A stretch of 64,000 nt of DNA, from assembly GCF_018873765.1 (NCBI RefSeq), contig NC_057917.1, forward strand, positions 54,057,464 to 54,121,463, in the 5' to 3' direction. The notes under the pieces were generated by a model. The model made no database searches and was not told the origin of the DNA. It was given only the letters and a program-made list of their open reading frames with translations. This document shows, piece after piece, positions 23,171 to 34,603 of the stretch; position 1 is the stretch's first letter, and the number at the start of each line of letters is the position of its first letter. The position numbers were made by a program, and so were the translations under genes. Source of the DNA: Telopea speciosissima. Taxonomy: Eukaryota; Streptophyta; Magnoliopsida; Proteales; Proteaceae.

Positions 23171-23529
23171 TGTTGCTTATAGGTTGAATCATGACATGTT
23201 AATGTACTATGGATCAGGTGGTCCATATGTGAGTTCACCTCTTAAGGTGAACTTAGAAATGAAGCAAATTTTTACCAAAAAAGAAAAAAGAAAAAGCAAT
23301 GAAGCAACTTTAATACAAAAAGTGGAATCAGGTGGTTCTCTTAATTTTGTGGAATTGCCCAATCAAACAGTTTTAATAACTGAGAATCATGATTCCACGA
23401 AATTACCATCTGTGGATTTACGCAACCTAAAATACCCCAAACTTTTTATCAATTCTCTCTCTTTATCTGCTCTCTGCATGTTAATATTGTTAGGGTTATA
23501 CCTAACACTTTTTCACTGCAGTCTTTGTG

Positions 23530-24647
23530 GAGGAATCCATGGCAAGTGGCCCTTGGTAGCTGATCTATGTGTATGATCCCCCTCAAGCATCCCTCAGAGT
23601 ATCTTGTTGGGATTCCCTTCTTTTGTTTTTCTGTTTGTACAGTGGCTTGTTTCCATTATAGGAGACTACAATGAGGTTCTTGACCAATATGACAAGTTGG
23701 GAGGGTTACCCCTCTCTGATGGATCCCCTGGAGCCCAAGGTCTCAGAAAATTAATTTCTAGCTTATGCTTAGAGGAAATTAGAGTCTTGGGCTCTCCCTG
23801 CACTTGGTCTAATAGATTGAAACACCTTCTTCTGATCAAAGAATGTCTTGATTGGTGTTTTGTGTCGCATTCCCAGCTTCAGATGTGACCTTTTGCCTTT
23901 CTTGAAAAACTCTTTTCTGCGGGATCTGCCCATAATCCCTTAGCTCTTCACACTGGAGCCAGACTTGCTTCTTTTAAGAAACTCTTTAATTTTCACTCTG
24001 CTTGGATGTTCCATCCTTCCTTTAAACAATTTATGGTTGACAGGTGATTAGCAATTGGGAACTATAATCTTATAGTTAAACTGGCAGCCTTTAGTAGGGT
24101 CCTTCAAGTTTGGAATTGTAATGTGTTTGGCCATATGATATAGGTGCAATTGCAATTGTTTAAATCTTCCATCGAGATTGAAGATTCTCCCAACTCTATT
24201 AATTCGGTGTCTCCTTATAATGAGTATGTTAAAATTCTTAGTTGGGTTCTTGCTGTGGAGGAAGCTTTCTGGTTTCAAAAGTCTAGACACCATTATATCA
24301 TGGATGGAAACCGGAATACTAGGTATTGTCATGTTGTTGCTACACATAATCTCCATAGTTGTAAGTTTGAATTTATTTTGGATGAAAATGGCAATAAACC
24401 TGTATTAGCTCCAGACAAAGATAGAAATTTTGCAAAAAATTTTTGGGAAATCTATTTGACCTACAACCCCTTGATCCCTAGTTTTGTTGAACATTTATTT
24501 TCTCCGATAGTTTCTCATGTCGAAAACTTTACGTCATGCACAATAGCATCAAAAGATGAGATTAGGAATGTTGTTTTTAGTATTGGGGCATTCAAGGCCT
24601 CTAGGTGTGATAGATTTCAGGCTTGTTTTTACCATTAGTATTGCAAT
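23530..24647 (+). mobile_element. LINE ORF2 fragment: endonuclease to start of reverse transcriptase
   Basis: Plus-strand frames read GDYNEVLDQYDKLGG and GSPCTWSNR (the apurinic-type endonuclease motifs), then EEAFWFQKSRHHYIMDGNRN and a stretch up to FSIGAFKASRCDRFQACFYH, which leads into the reverse transcriptase of plant L1-type LINEs. Frames are broken in several places. It stops abruptly at the solo LTR starting at 24648 and resumes beyond it. Confidence 0.8.
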
Positions 24648-25605
24648 TGATAAGTCACCAGATGATGAGCCAATCAAGGAGCGACATGTAGCAGACCCGA
24701 GGGCTAAACAAAAGGAACTGGTCGGACCAGGCCTTGCCTCGACAGGCGCAGAGTCGGACGGGATTGGTGGGGACGACTCGTGTAGGGTCGACTGACACCA
24801 AATTATTAAAGGCCGAGTGTTGTACACTCGAACGACGTAGTTAGGCCCAGGGTCAGCCGCCATTAACTCAGGGAGGATCCGAGTGCTTCACACTCGGCTT
24901 CGCACTCGGACGATGGGTCATCACCTAGTTGAGTCATAAAGGGTCGGTCAAGACCAGATCATGAAGGGTCTGAGTGCTTTGCACTTGGCTTCACACTCGG
25001 ACGATGGGTCATCAGCTAGCAGGCTTGGCCACTAAGATGAGCCATCTAAGGTCGGACTAAAGGGCGAGCCCGATACACTCGGAACGCCCAAGGTCGAAGG
25101 GTCGGCTTAGGCTAGGGGTCGTCTTGGACCAGGGTCGGCTTGGACTACAAGGTCGGACGTCTCCACCAAGCCATACACCGAAGTGATAACGATAACCCGA
25201 ACGAATCACGGGGCTATGTAAGCCCATCCCTATGTTCATGGGATACGCTGAGTCAGCCGAATCTGGCCGTTATCCATCAACGGAACCGTATCACACTCAA
25301 ATAAGGACTCTTACCAAGTGAAGAGTCCTCTTCCAAATGTAACCCCGACAAGAGATCTCCTACCAAAATCAGAGTCCTTCCATACGAGGACTCTCCCCGT
25401 AACCGCCCAGAATAGCTCTATAAATACCCAGGTATGAAGCTTAAACGCCATCTCACTTTTTGCGAAATAGAACTGCTGCTAAAATAGAGACCTAACTTAG
25501 ACATCGGAGAGTTCTCGGCCAGAGCCACACCGGCTCTCCTTTGCTCACTCGATTTTTTGCAGGTTCATTCTAGGTGGACCCAACCGAAAGTTTCCCAACG
25601 CAACA
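24648..25605. mobile_element. Solo LTR inserted in the LINE
   Basis: A 958-bp block begins TGATAAGTCACC and ends CAACGCAACA. It contains a TATA box (ctataaatacc near 25418) and repeated 'cactcgg' words, and it splits the LINE reverse transcriptase at one codon junction. The five bases on each side (gcaat and agaat) look like a decayed 5-bp target duplication, and the LINE reading continues across when the block is ignored. No internal retrotransposon region is present, so it is a solo LTR of Gypsy or TRIM type. It is younger than the LINE. Confidence 0.8.
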
Positions 25606-25893
25606 AGAATATTGTTATTTTGGAGGTTGTACAATTTGTGCATGATTTTTTCTCTTCTGAAATTCTCCCTTTTGGTGCTAACTTCACACTGTTAAATTTA
25701 TTCCTAAAAATACTAAGGCGGTTCATATTGATGAATTTTGTCCCATTAGCTTGTATAATGTGTCCTATAAAATAATTGCAAAAATTCTTGTAAATATATT
25801 AAGACCCATTTTGAATCATTACATCTCCCCTTTTCAAAAGGCATTATTCCCTAGGCAACAAATTAATAACAATATTTATTATTGCCTAAGAGG

Positions 25894-25924
<31 letters not shown>

Positions 25925-26080
25925 ATAAACTTTTTGTCACATAAACAAGGTAAGAAAGGTTTTTTGGCCCTTAAGTTGGACATATCAAAAGTTTACAATA
26001 GGATTGAATGGGGTTTAATAAGAGGGGAGTGTTTGAATTTCTAGGTTTTGTTTCAAAATGGTGTGATCTAGTGGAGCATT
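25606..26080 (+). mobile_element. LINE ORF2 fragment: reverse transcriptase, continued
   Basis: The frames give VVQFVHDFFSSEILPFGANF, then KIIAKILVNILRPILNHYIS and KGFLALKLDISKVYNRIEW. These are classic reverse transcriptase blocks of plant L1 LINEs, directly continuing the fragment that stops at 24647. A T-run followed by an A-run (about 25890-25925) interrupts it. The match ends near 26080, so the C-terminal half is missing. Confidence 0.8.
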
Positions 26081-27100
26081 TAATAAGATGGAAATTAGTT
26101 TGGTTCCTTCTGTTTATGAAAGTTATTTATAACAAAAACTATTTCTATAAATTGATTATTTCATGGTTATTTTTATAAATTATTTCTGAAAGAAATATTT
26201 AATAGAAACTATTTCAGAAAAACAAATTTTTTGACTTCATTATAAGCTGTTTTTTTTTTTTTTTTTTTTGCTATTCTTAAACCAAAATTTACCCTAATTA
26301 TTTTTTTGGGGTAAAATTTACCCTAATTTTGAAGGGTACTATATAACAAAGGGAGTACATCTTTTGGTCCTATAAAGAGATATTTTAGTGCTTCATAATG
26401 CTAAAAGAAGACATTATAATATACCATAAATAAGGACCTTAAGCTATGTTTGGCTGCATTTTAGCTACTTATATAAGGAATCTTGGTATTTTTGTTTTGA
26501 ATAATATTATGAGCATGCTAATATGTATTTATTATATTATATTGAGAGCATAACCTAATTAAGAACATTATAAATCATGCACACTCACAATATTATTGTT
26601 TTGTCTTGTATTACAAAATTGCCATTTAAGGAATTTGTTTGCCACATATCCCATCATTTAAATCCCATAAAGACATTCTAGGCAATCTTATAAATATAAA
26701 AAGACAATTAAAACTTGCAATTTCTGTACAGAATGGACATGATGCCCATAGGTAATGGCCATTTTTGTGCAAGTAAGTTGGGATATGATAGGATAGTATT
26801 GTTGAACATGAAGACAACTAATGCCTATAAGTAGGCTTGTCTAAGGAGCTGCATTCTAGTCTTATCGTTTGGTTTTAGAATACAATGAATTACAGCTGAT
26901 GTCCACATGTAGTTTGTAATTGAAAATAATTTCTATGATTTTTTAGTATAAAAGAAAATAAATCAATGCAACTTGTAACCCTAGCCTATAAGCAAGTTGT
27001 AGTGAGCTTGATTTGTCATTATATATTAACATTGGTTAAATTTTAGTATTATTAAAATTTTTAATTTATCATGATTTTATTTATAATATAGATCTTATGG
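26081..27100. other. AT-rich gene-free stretch
   Basis: Both strands were checked. Only AT-rich sequence and short homopolymer runs were found. Confidence 0.4.
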
Positions 27101-29520
27101 AATTATAATAAATGACTAGTCTAATCTCCCTATGTTAGCAAGAGATAGATCTTCTAATTGGAATGAAAATAATCTATCTCAATTAGAATACATGGATCTT
27201 GAGAGAACAGACTATTTAAGATTTTGATAGGGAGTTTTGGCTCCATAAAGTATGATTGAAATAAAGGTATAAGGTCTCAAATGATAGAAGTGAAAAGCAT
27301 TCAAACTGAACTGAAATCTTCAAGGATTGATTTTTCGGATACCCTTCTTGTGGGCTATGTCTTCCTCTATCTGCCTAAGGAGTTTGCTCTCTTTAAGTTA
27401 TCACATATGTCACAATACTAACAATGGTCAATTCCCCCCCCCCCCCCCTTAAGAAAAAAATATATAAAAAAAAAACAATGGTCAATTGGTAGCTTTACAG
27501 CCAAATGTGAATTAGAAGAGGAAAGATTGAAGATAGAAAAGGAAGAAAATAAATTAGTTATCACACAGGAAGAAGGTCATCAAGCCAAGCTTCACGTACA
27601 ATAGAAGGACAATTATGCAATGCCTATTAAGAATCAAGGTATGAATACTACACTCTATTGTCTTTTCTGTAGAGTGAAAGTAAATGTGGTAATTGATTGT
27701 ATAAAGTTTGGAGGAAGGAGTGACTCAAACTTTAGTCACTTTGAATCAAATCCTTTCAATTCTCATTATAGTACTTGATGGTTTAGTTTGGTTTATTAAT
27801 CCATGTCTCCATTTCATGCAGAACTTCCAAGAGACGAAGCCACTGACACTAAGTAAGCAACATATCTATTCAGCTAAAGAGATGCAATCTCAAGTCAAGA
27901 CATTAGGAGTCTACAAATTTTTAATATTTTCTACATTTATTTGGAATTTGACAAAACTTTAATGTTCCATTATTGGATAAAACCTTGTCATGATACCTAA
28001 GTTTGCATATTTTAGATTTGATTTTGTTTTGGTGGTATATTATATTCATTACTGGAAACAATATTGATATGAGTTCTGATATTTAGTTAATGGTTTATGT
28101 GGTGCAGTTAAATCTACATTTTTTTTTTTGGTAAGCATTTAAATCTACATTTGAATGCAGTATTATTGTCTAATTTCGTCAGTATTGGAAACAAATGATA
28201 TACTATAAGTAAGAAATCTTCTAACTTTTTGCATTATATTAAGTTATATCCATGATTAAAGAATTAAGATGTATGTAAACGGTAGAGTCCTTTAACCTAT
28301 GGACTTCACTAACTCTAGGACTTGTGTGATTTATATTGATAAACATATCAGCTAAGTCCAAAGTAGTATCAAGTGTAGTGTCAAGTCTTAATAAATCATA
28401 TTCATAAAATTTGTGAACTGTTCTTCATACCATATCTGAACGATGAGAGATATTTCTTCTTTCTTATAAATGATCATATTAGGTATGTGTATTTCTGTCT
28501 CTTAGTTTATAAAGATGAAGCACTTGATGTTTTTAAGAACTATAAAATGAGAGCAGCGAAACAAACTGATAGAGTAATTTATGTAATATGTTTAGATAGA
28601 GAAGGAGAATATTATGTTAGATTCACAAATCTGTTCAAGACCACGTCTATTTGCTTAATTGCTATTAAAGAAAGGTACTATCCATCAAATAACATGCCAG
28701 GATCTCCAGATCAAGGCGTTGCTGTGAAAAGAATGAGACATTCTTAGACATGGTAATGAGTATGATTAGTAACTCTAGTTTTCCTTGTCCTTGTAAAATG
28801 AAACCTTAATGACATTTGGGTATGTATGTATAAAAACAAGGTTCCATCTAGGGCTGTAACTAAAGCATCATTTTTTGAGTTTTGGATGGGATGAAAATCC
28901 AGTTTACACCTTGATGTCTGAGGATGTCCTATTAAAGCAAAGATGACTAGTCATAGGAGAGGATTTTGAACCTTAATATTATCAATGAATTTTCATTGAA
29001 TATTGAAAAAGGTTATAGAGTTACAAACTTATTAATTAAACATTTACTTACAAAGGTTGAGTCATACACTGCTGATTTTCTAGTGGATGCCACCAACAGT
29101 GGGAGTCAGAGGACTAGAAATATAAAGTTCAAAGAACTTGACATTTCATTAGAAAGTTCCACATCAAGTGGTGAAAGACTCACAATTTTGGATTTACCCA
29201 ATTATCTAGTTGTATAATTGAGATTAAGGAAGAAATTCTCATAAGGTTATAACACAGGAAGAATAGGTTATTGGTAAATCAAGTGTTCATCATAAAGAAA
29301 ATGTGGATGAACAACCAAAGTTCTGAAAATGTAATGGAATAAGGAAATCTATAATTTCTTCAGATCATCAGCATGTATACCTATGGGAAAGTGAATTTGA
29401 TTTTGGAATTAATGTTGAATCCTTTATCATTTTCACATGCTATGGGCTGTAAGTTTCCTATCTTAGGGCATAATGTCGTGGAGGATAAGATGAAAGTAAA
29501 GGCAAAGATTTAATACAGAC
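27100..29520 (+). mobile_element. Copia-type retrotransposon internal remnant (gag to start of RT)
   Basis: In order along the plus strand lie a gag-like stretch (ELEEERLKIEKEENK near 27510), an integrase core (KDEALDVFKNYKM, LDREGEYYVRF and MPGSPDQGVAV at 28500-28730), and post-integrase pieces up to about 29420. The order and motifs are those of Ty1-copia. It is heavily decayed, with many breaks, and no pair of LTRs could be assigned to it. It looks old. Confidence 0.7.
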
Positions 29521-29640
29521 CATCATAGCTTTGGTGGCTCATTATGATTTAGAGTAACACCAAAATATTTGAAGAAGTATACATGAAACAAACTGGGAAT
29601 TTTCCATTATACAATGAACATGATTTCACACACACAAAAG

Positions 29641-29683
<43 letters not shown>

Positions 29684-31455
29684 CTTGTAAATATGCACGT
29701 GTGACCATATGTAGATCCAAAAGAGATTTTTTATAGCGGAGGGTTGGGTGTTGGTCTCTTCTTGCTGAAGTTTGGTGTTGTGAAAGTATAAAATTTGCAG
29801 CATTGTTACTTGTAATTTCCCAATTAATCAAGAGGAATTAAAGACTTAGTAAATTGTTTCAAAACAGTGTAAATAGCAATTTGCTTGAAACAAGTAGCAG
29901 AACTTGTTCAACCCAAAAATCAGACATTGTTCTAATAGTTTCATGATCATGTAAACCATATATTAAAGCTAATCCTTCTCTATTTTAATTTTATTGGTTT
30001 TGTTGTCTGCATATTCTACCAAATCAATGATCTTGTTCTTTCCCGCATCTTCTTTTTTTTATTTTTTCAGTAACAATTCTTCTTGATATTCTACTTTCAT
30101 TGTTTCTGCTATCCATTTTGAAGTAGAAATAATAAACCTTGGACACGCAAGAATGTAATTTATATTTGTGCTGCAAAACAGAAAATAAACATTAAATTAA
30201 AGTAATTTAAATATTAAGTGTATTATCCGGAGAAATCAGGTTTACTTTGTGCGGAGCGCAGGAATGGTTGGATTTGTATGATGGGTTTTATGATTTATAT
30301 CTCAATCCTCAATAGCAAGTACAGATGCATCAGTTACAGAATATCTTGTAAGGATTCTCTACATTTTTTCCTTTCTTTCTTCCCGATTGTTCAGTTTATG
30401 TTAGGGCTTAGAGAGAACACTGCTAATTATAAGCAGTTTTCACCTCTCCATCTTGTGAATGGTTTCTTCTACCTTTTTACTTTCTTTGTTCCTGATGCTC
30501 ATCTTCTCTAATCGTCTGTCCATTCAAATAGAGTGTTCAGTTTTTCTTCTGTAATTGATTCTCTCTTATTATTATATTATATTATATTTTTTAAATGTTT
30601 CAGAAGTACATCACATTGTTAGATTCTTGAATACAATCACAAGTAAGCCAATTCTCAGAGCAAGGGCGTCGGAATTATAAAGATGACGCAACTTTGCATT
30701 GAAGGTTGGCGATATCGATTAGAAATTAACGATTCTCCGTGCCTTTCAAATCTCTATTGGTTTTGATTATGACCTCGAACAAATTGCTACATTCAATTAT
30801 TTCCTACATTTTTATCCTTCGGTAACTTTGTGTTTCCTTATCCACCTTCAATGCTTGTTTCAAATTTTTTTTTTTTTAATATTATGATTAAGGTGTTTCT
30901 TGCTTAATGAAGCGAGCGACAGATACAGATACAGAACACCATCCATTCTTTAATTGATGCTTCGCTCATTAAAGTCGTCTGCACAATCTGAAATGTTCCA
31001 CCCCCAGATGGCTTAGAGAGAAAAAAAAGTGGAAACCATTAACAAAGCAGAAAAATGGATTCAAAACCGGAATCATGGTGAAAAAGACTGTGACTCCTTT
31101 TCTGGTTGAGGGTGCCTCTGAAAAGTTGCCTACAGCATTTGGTTACAAAATATAGTAGCAAAATACATTTATAGTCAACAAATAGAGCATTTGACCGGAA
31201 AATTCTATCCTTCACGAATAACTTGGTAAGAATTAAGTTTATTTTACTTACAAATTTCTGCCCATGGATAATGTTTGTAACTGAGTTCAACTACAATTCT
31301 CTAGCCTCCTTACCAGAATACCATATTAAAAGCTTCAAAAAAAAGTAAGACATGCTTAAACAAAATATTGCTGCATAACCAAGGGAACAAGCCATGAAAC
31401 GAAGAGTTGTCATGCCAAAAGGTTTTAAATAATACAGTAATAGGTTTAAGTATAT
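29521..31455. other. Gene-free stretch
   Basis: No supportable gene on either strand. It holds the CA/TA microsatellite at 29645 and a small hairpin at about 30902-30978 (ttaatgaagcgagc and its inverse gcttcgctcattaa). Confidence 0.4.
29645..29683. repeat. (AC)n-(AT)n microsatellite
   Basis: About 13 AC units are followed directly by about 6 AT units. Confidence 0.95.
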
Positions 31456-32726
31456 AAACACTGCCAACAAAATAGCAACAAAAGTTAGTCCATCGGGTTA
31501 CATTCCGGCTCTAACCATCTCTTTGAAAGTACTTAAAGCATCCTTCCCAATACCCTGCATTCCGTAATCCATGATCATTGTGTTCCAAGAGATCAAATCT
31601 CTACCTCTAATCCAATCAAACACAAAACGCCCCTCTTTAAGACTCCCACACTTCGTGTACATATTAACCAGTCCATTTCCTACCAAAATGTTTTTATCCA
31701 TCAGGGCTCTAATGACATGGCTATGGATTTCCCTTCCAAGATGTAGTGCTCCTACCTCTGCACACACTGATAAAGTACTGGCAACTGTGACTGAATTGGG
31801 CTTCACATTAACATACTGCATTTGATGAAAGAATTTCATTGACTCATCACTTCATCAGCCCATCCCGTGGAAGAACCCACCAATCAACGCACCCCAAGTT
31901 ACCACATCAGGTCTCATCAACCGGTCTTTTATATTCTCCAACTGTGGAAAAAGCTTAGAAGCCTGATAAAAAAACCCAGCTTCACCAAAGGAGGAAATTA
32001 ATGCATTCCAACTCACCAAGTAAGATTTTTATCTCCAAAAATTACATCTTTGCAGCCTCAGTATATTCATGCTTACCATAGAAACAGATAAGGCTGTTCT
32101 TCACAAACACATAGCTTTCAAAACCACCCCTAATGACAAATCCATGGACTTCCTTACCCTTATTGGGTATTTGGGTGCAACAAAATCTACACAAACAGAC
32201 AAAACAACAGCAACTGCTTCTGTAGTAGCACCATTGACTCTCATTCTCATATCACCAAATAGCCCTAAAACTTCCTCATGCCTCCTACATTGAGCATGTG
32301 TCGACAATAGCGACGTCCATGTCACAAGATTAGGCTCCAACACCACCTGTCCCATCACATTCCAAATATCTCAACAGTACCATCACAATCATAATCCAGA
32401 AAAAAATCTGAAACCATAGTATTCCAAGAAGTACAACTCTTGTGAGGCATCCTATCAAACAATTACAGTGCAAAGCCCATCTGCCCAATCTTTGCACACA
32501 TCCCAATCAATTCATTTACAACATGAAGATGAAACTGGAAACCCAACAGAACAACATGAGCATGCATGATCTTGCACAATTTAGAGCTCCCCAAGGAAGC
32601 ACAAGCTCTCACAACTAAGGGTAAAATAAACCCATCTGGTGAAATTCCCATATGACACATTTGGAGGTAAAGTTTGAGGGACTCCTCGGAGTGCCAATGG
32701 GAGATTTGGTCTGTTTGGTTTAACAA
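31456..32726 (-). pseudogene. Pentatricopeptide repeat (PPR, PLS-type) pseudogene, At1g17630-like
   Basis: Minus-strand frames carry PPR motifs in the right order: DGFILPLVVRACASLG and HVVNELIGMCAKIGQMG (32463-32700), then VTWTSLLSTHAQCRRHEEVL (32300), then VKPNSVTVASTLSVCAEVGA, GREIHSHVIRALMDKNILVG and RDLISWNTMIMDYGMQG (31500-31840). This follows the Arabidopsis At1g17630 protein, a putative organelle RNA-binding PPR. Several frameshifts and stops separate the pieces. The N-terminal start is missing above 32726, and the C-terminal end (including any E domain) is missing below about 31456, where similarity stops after PDGLTFVAIL. It is not functional. Confidence 0.85.
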
Positions 32727-33946
32727 AGTTCTATATACTGCTGAAGGAAAGCAAACGGATCCATATACTTTAATCTCAGAATCACTACGTGAATGTCAAA
32801 ATGCTGCATTTAAAGCAGTATATTAGACAACACTACTACATTATATATGCACGTCAGCATCTAAGAAATTCAGAGAATAAACTATAAGTTTGAACAAATT
32901 AAAACTTGAGTAATGGAGGATATTTCAAAGCATGACATGACATGACAAATTGAAACTTGTAGCCATAATCTAAATAAAAGAAGTACATGTCTATAAATAA
33001 AGCTAAGGTATGACACCAAAGATAGCTGTTCCACTTTCAAAATTGAGAAAAGATTAACACCTAACAAGAAATAATATCTTAAAGATAATTTCGTCCACTA
33101 AGCTAAAATGCCAGGCATATCCTGTGAAGGGGGAGTTATGGATAATTCATAATACATGGTGGCATAACTGTGAATGATATAAGCATTCCTCCACTACCTG
33201 TGAATATTTGGACAGGGAGAAGAGGTCGAATACAAAAATCTTTAAATTGCCTCGACTCTGATTGCTGTCTTGAGACCTGTTGCAGTAAACAGAATATTGA
33301 GCTAAAAGGAAACAACAGACTATATCTACAAATCAGGATGTAGACTGATTACACAGAATATAAGGGCCAAAAAGAAAAGGTTACCCTACTTCAATTACGG
33401 AAGCAAGTAAATAGCATGAAAACATTTTCTAACACAATCAAAGTATTTGTGGCGTTAGTTCTCAGTTCAGGAAAAACTCCATGTGCATTAAGAAATCAAA
33501 TTTCAATACACTAAATTCCTAAATAGGTTCCAATCCCTCTCTTTGTTCTTGTGTTCCTCCTTTTTATGCAACAAGTACACCTCAATTTCCAATTCTTTTG
33601 ATTCTTTAGTTTTCAAGATTCTGCCATGTTTTTCTATTCCATCCGTGTCTGCCAAAACCAACAGGTATGTTTTCTGTAAAGCCTACACAAATTCCAAAAC
33701 AGGTGTCTATGTGAAATCAAAATAACGAAGAGAATGCAAGCAGAGGTGTGAAGAACTAACCAGAAATCAAAACTGGAAAAGAGGTGTGAAGAACTAACCA
33801 CAAATTGAAGGTTTTGGATACAGGAAAAGAGAAAATAAGAGAAAAATAAAAAAATAATAGAAGCATTTGACATGGAGTCCACAATTCAGTTGAATCATCA
33901 GAAGAAGATTGCAAAACTAAACACAATAAACCTATAGTTCATGGAG
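32727..33946. other. Gap between the PPR pseudogene and the eIF3h fragment
   Basis: No recognised gene. One exon-like minus-strand segment (33198-33276) has clean splice signals (actgcaacag before, cacag then GTAGTG after) but no family I know. It may be another scrap on the same strand as its neighbours. Confidence 0.3.
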
Positions 33947-34200
33947 CTAACCCTTCATTTGCACTACTCTGAGAGGCAAAGCGACCTCCTCTGAAGCCGT
34001 AACCTGAAGGAAAGACCAAGCCATGGCTGCACAAAACAATCAAAAGGTCTACTCAGTTTACAAAAAATCACAAAGTATTAAGGAATTAGTCACAGAGATA
34101 AAGAAGAAGAAGAATAAGTTTCGATGAGGATTGATGATGAATAGAGAAAAGAGAGAGGTTCGTTTTGTTTGAGCCGTGAGAGGACTGTAATTGGGACATT
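33947..34200 (-). pseudogene. 5' fragment of an eIF3 subunit h gene (leader plus first coding exon)
   Basis: On the minus strand an ATG at 34024 in good context opens MAWSFLQVTASEEVALPLRV followed by VQMKG and a stop at 33947. The N-terminus of plant eIF3h reads much the same (M-A-R-S-F-L-Q...A-P-P-L-R-V-V-Q-I-E-G-L), and here the frame is lost one base after the glycine. Upstream lie a pyrimidine-rich leader (about 34080-34170) and a tttgtgcag acceptor just before the ATG, so the copied piece includes 5' UTR with an intron. The MPN domain and all later exons are absent. eIF3h is a translation-initiation subunit that helps re-initiation after uORFs; this fragment cannot supply that function. 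Confidence 0.65.
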
Positions 34201-34501
34201 GGAGAGGGAGAGGGAAATAGAAGGTCACACGATTAGATACTTTTCGTTAGAGAATTTTTTTTTTTTTTTTTTTTTTGGTAAGAATGGGATTCGAGCGAAT
34301 TACTGTCGTACAAAACGGTTTTAAGAAATAAGTAAAAAAAAAAACCAAAAAAAACTAAGGGTACCAATTTTAATAAAGAATACAATAACAAAAAACAGGA
34401 GAAAGAATGAACAGAAGATGGAATTATAGATAAGAATGAAGGGTAGAATAGATAACTGAAAGATTTGCCACAACGTGCTTTTATATAATAGTATGATAGT
34501 A

Positions 34502-34503
<2 letters not shown>

Positions 34504-34535
<32 letters not shown>
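34504..34535. repeat. (AT)n microsatellite
   Basis: About 16 uninterrupted AT units. Confidence 0.95.
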
Positions 34536-34538
<3 letters not shown>

Positions 34539-34603
34539 ACATGTATAGAATGAAACATGATTCCACACAATAATGGCAAAGATTTGATCACATAATTACT
34601 TCT

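Larger units (their letters stand above)
20941..23440. mobile_element. Possible older inverted-repeat element hosting the MYB Pack element
   Basis: At 20949 the sequence reads ggttgcgtaaat, and near 23419-23431 its inverse atttacgcaacc. Similarity continues inward for some tens of bases in degraded form (gattctggat versus gaatcatgattcc). This suggests eroded ends of an older DNA element that inserted in the LINE and was itself hit by the MYB-bearing element. Evidence is weak beyond the end motifs. Confidence 0.3.

Noticed and set aside
30902-30978. Hairpin ttaatgaagcgagc/gcttcgctcattaa as a Helitron 3' terminus
   Set aside because: No CTRR end at the correct distance could be confirmed.
33198-33276. 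Exon with clean splice sites on the minus strand as a separate gene
   Set aside because: Only 79 bp, no recognised peptide and no partner exons; kept only as part of the gene-scrap cluster.
34233-34568. 111-residue minus-strand frame near the (AT)n repeat
   Set aside because: Composition is driven by the T-run and the AT microsatellite; no domain.
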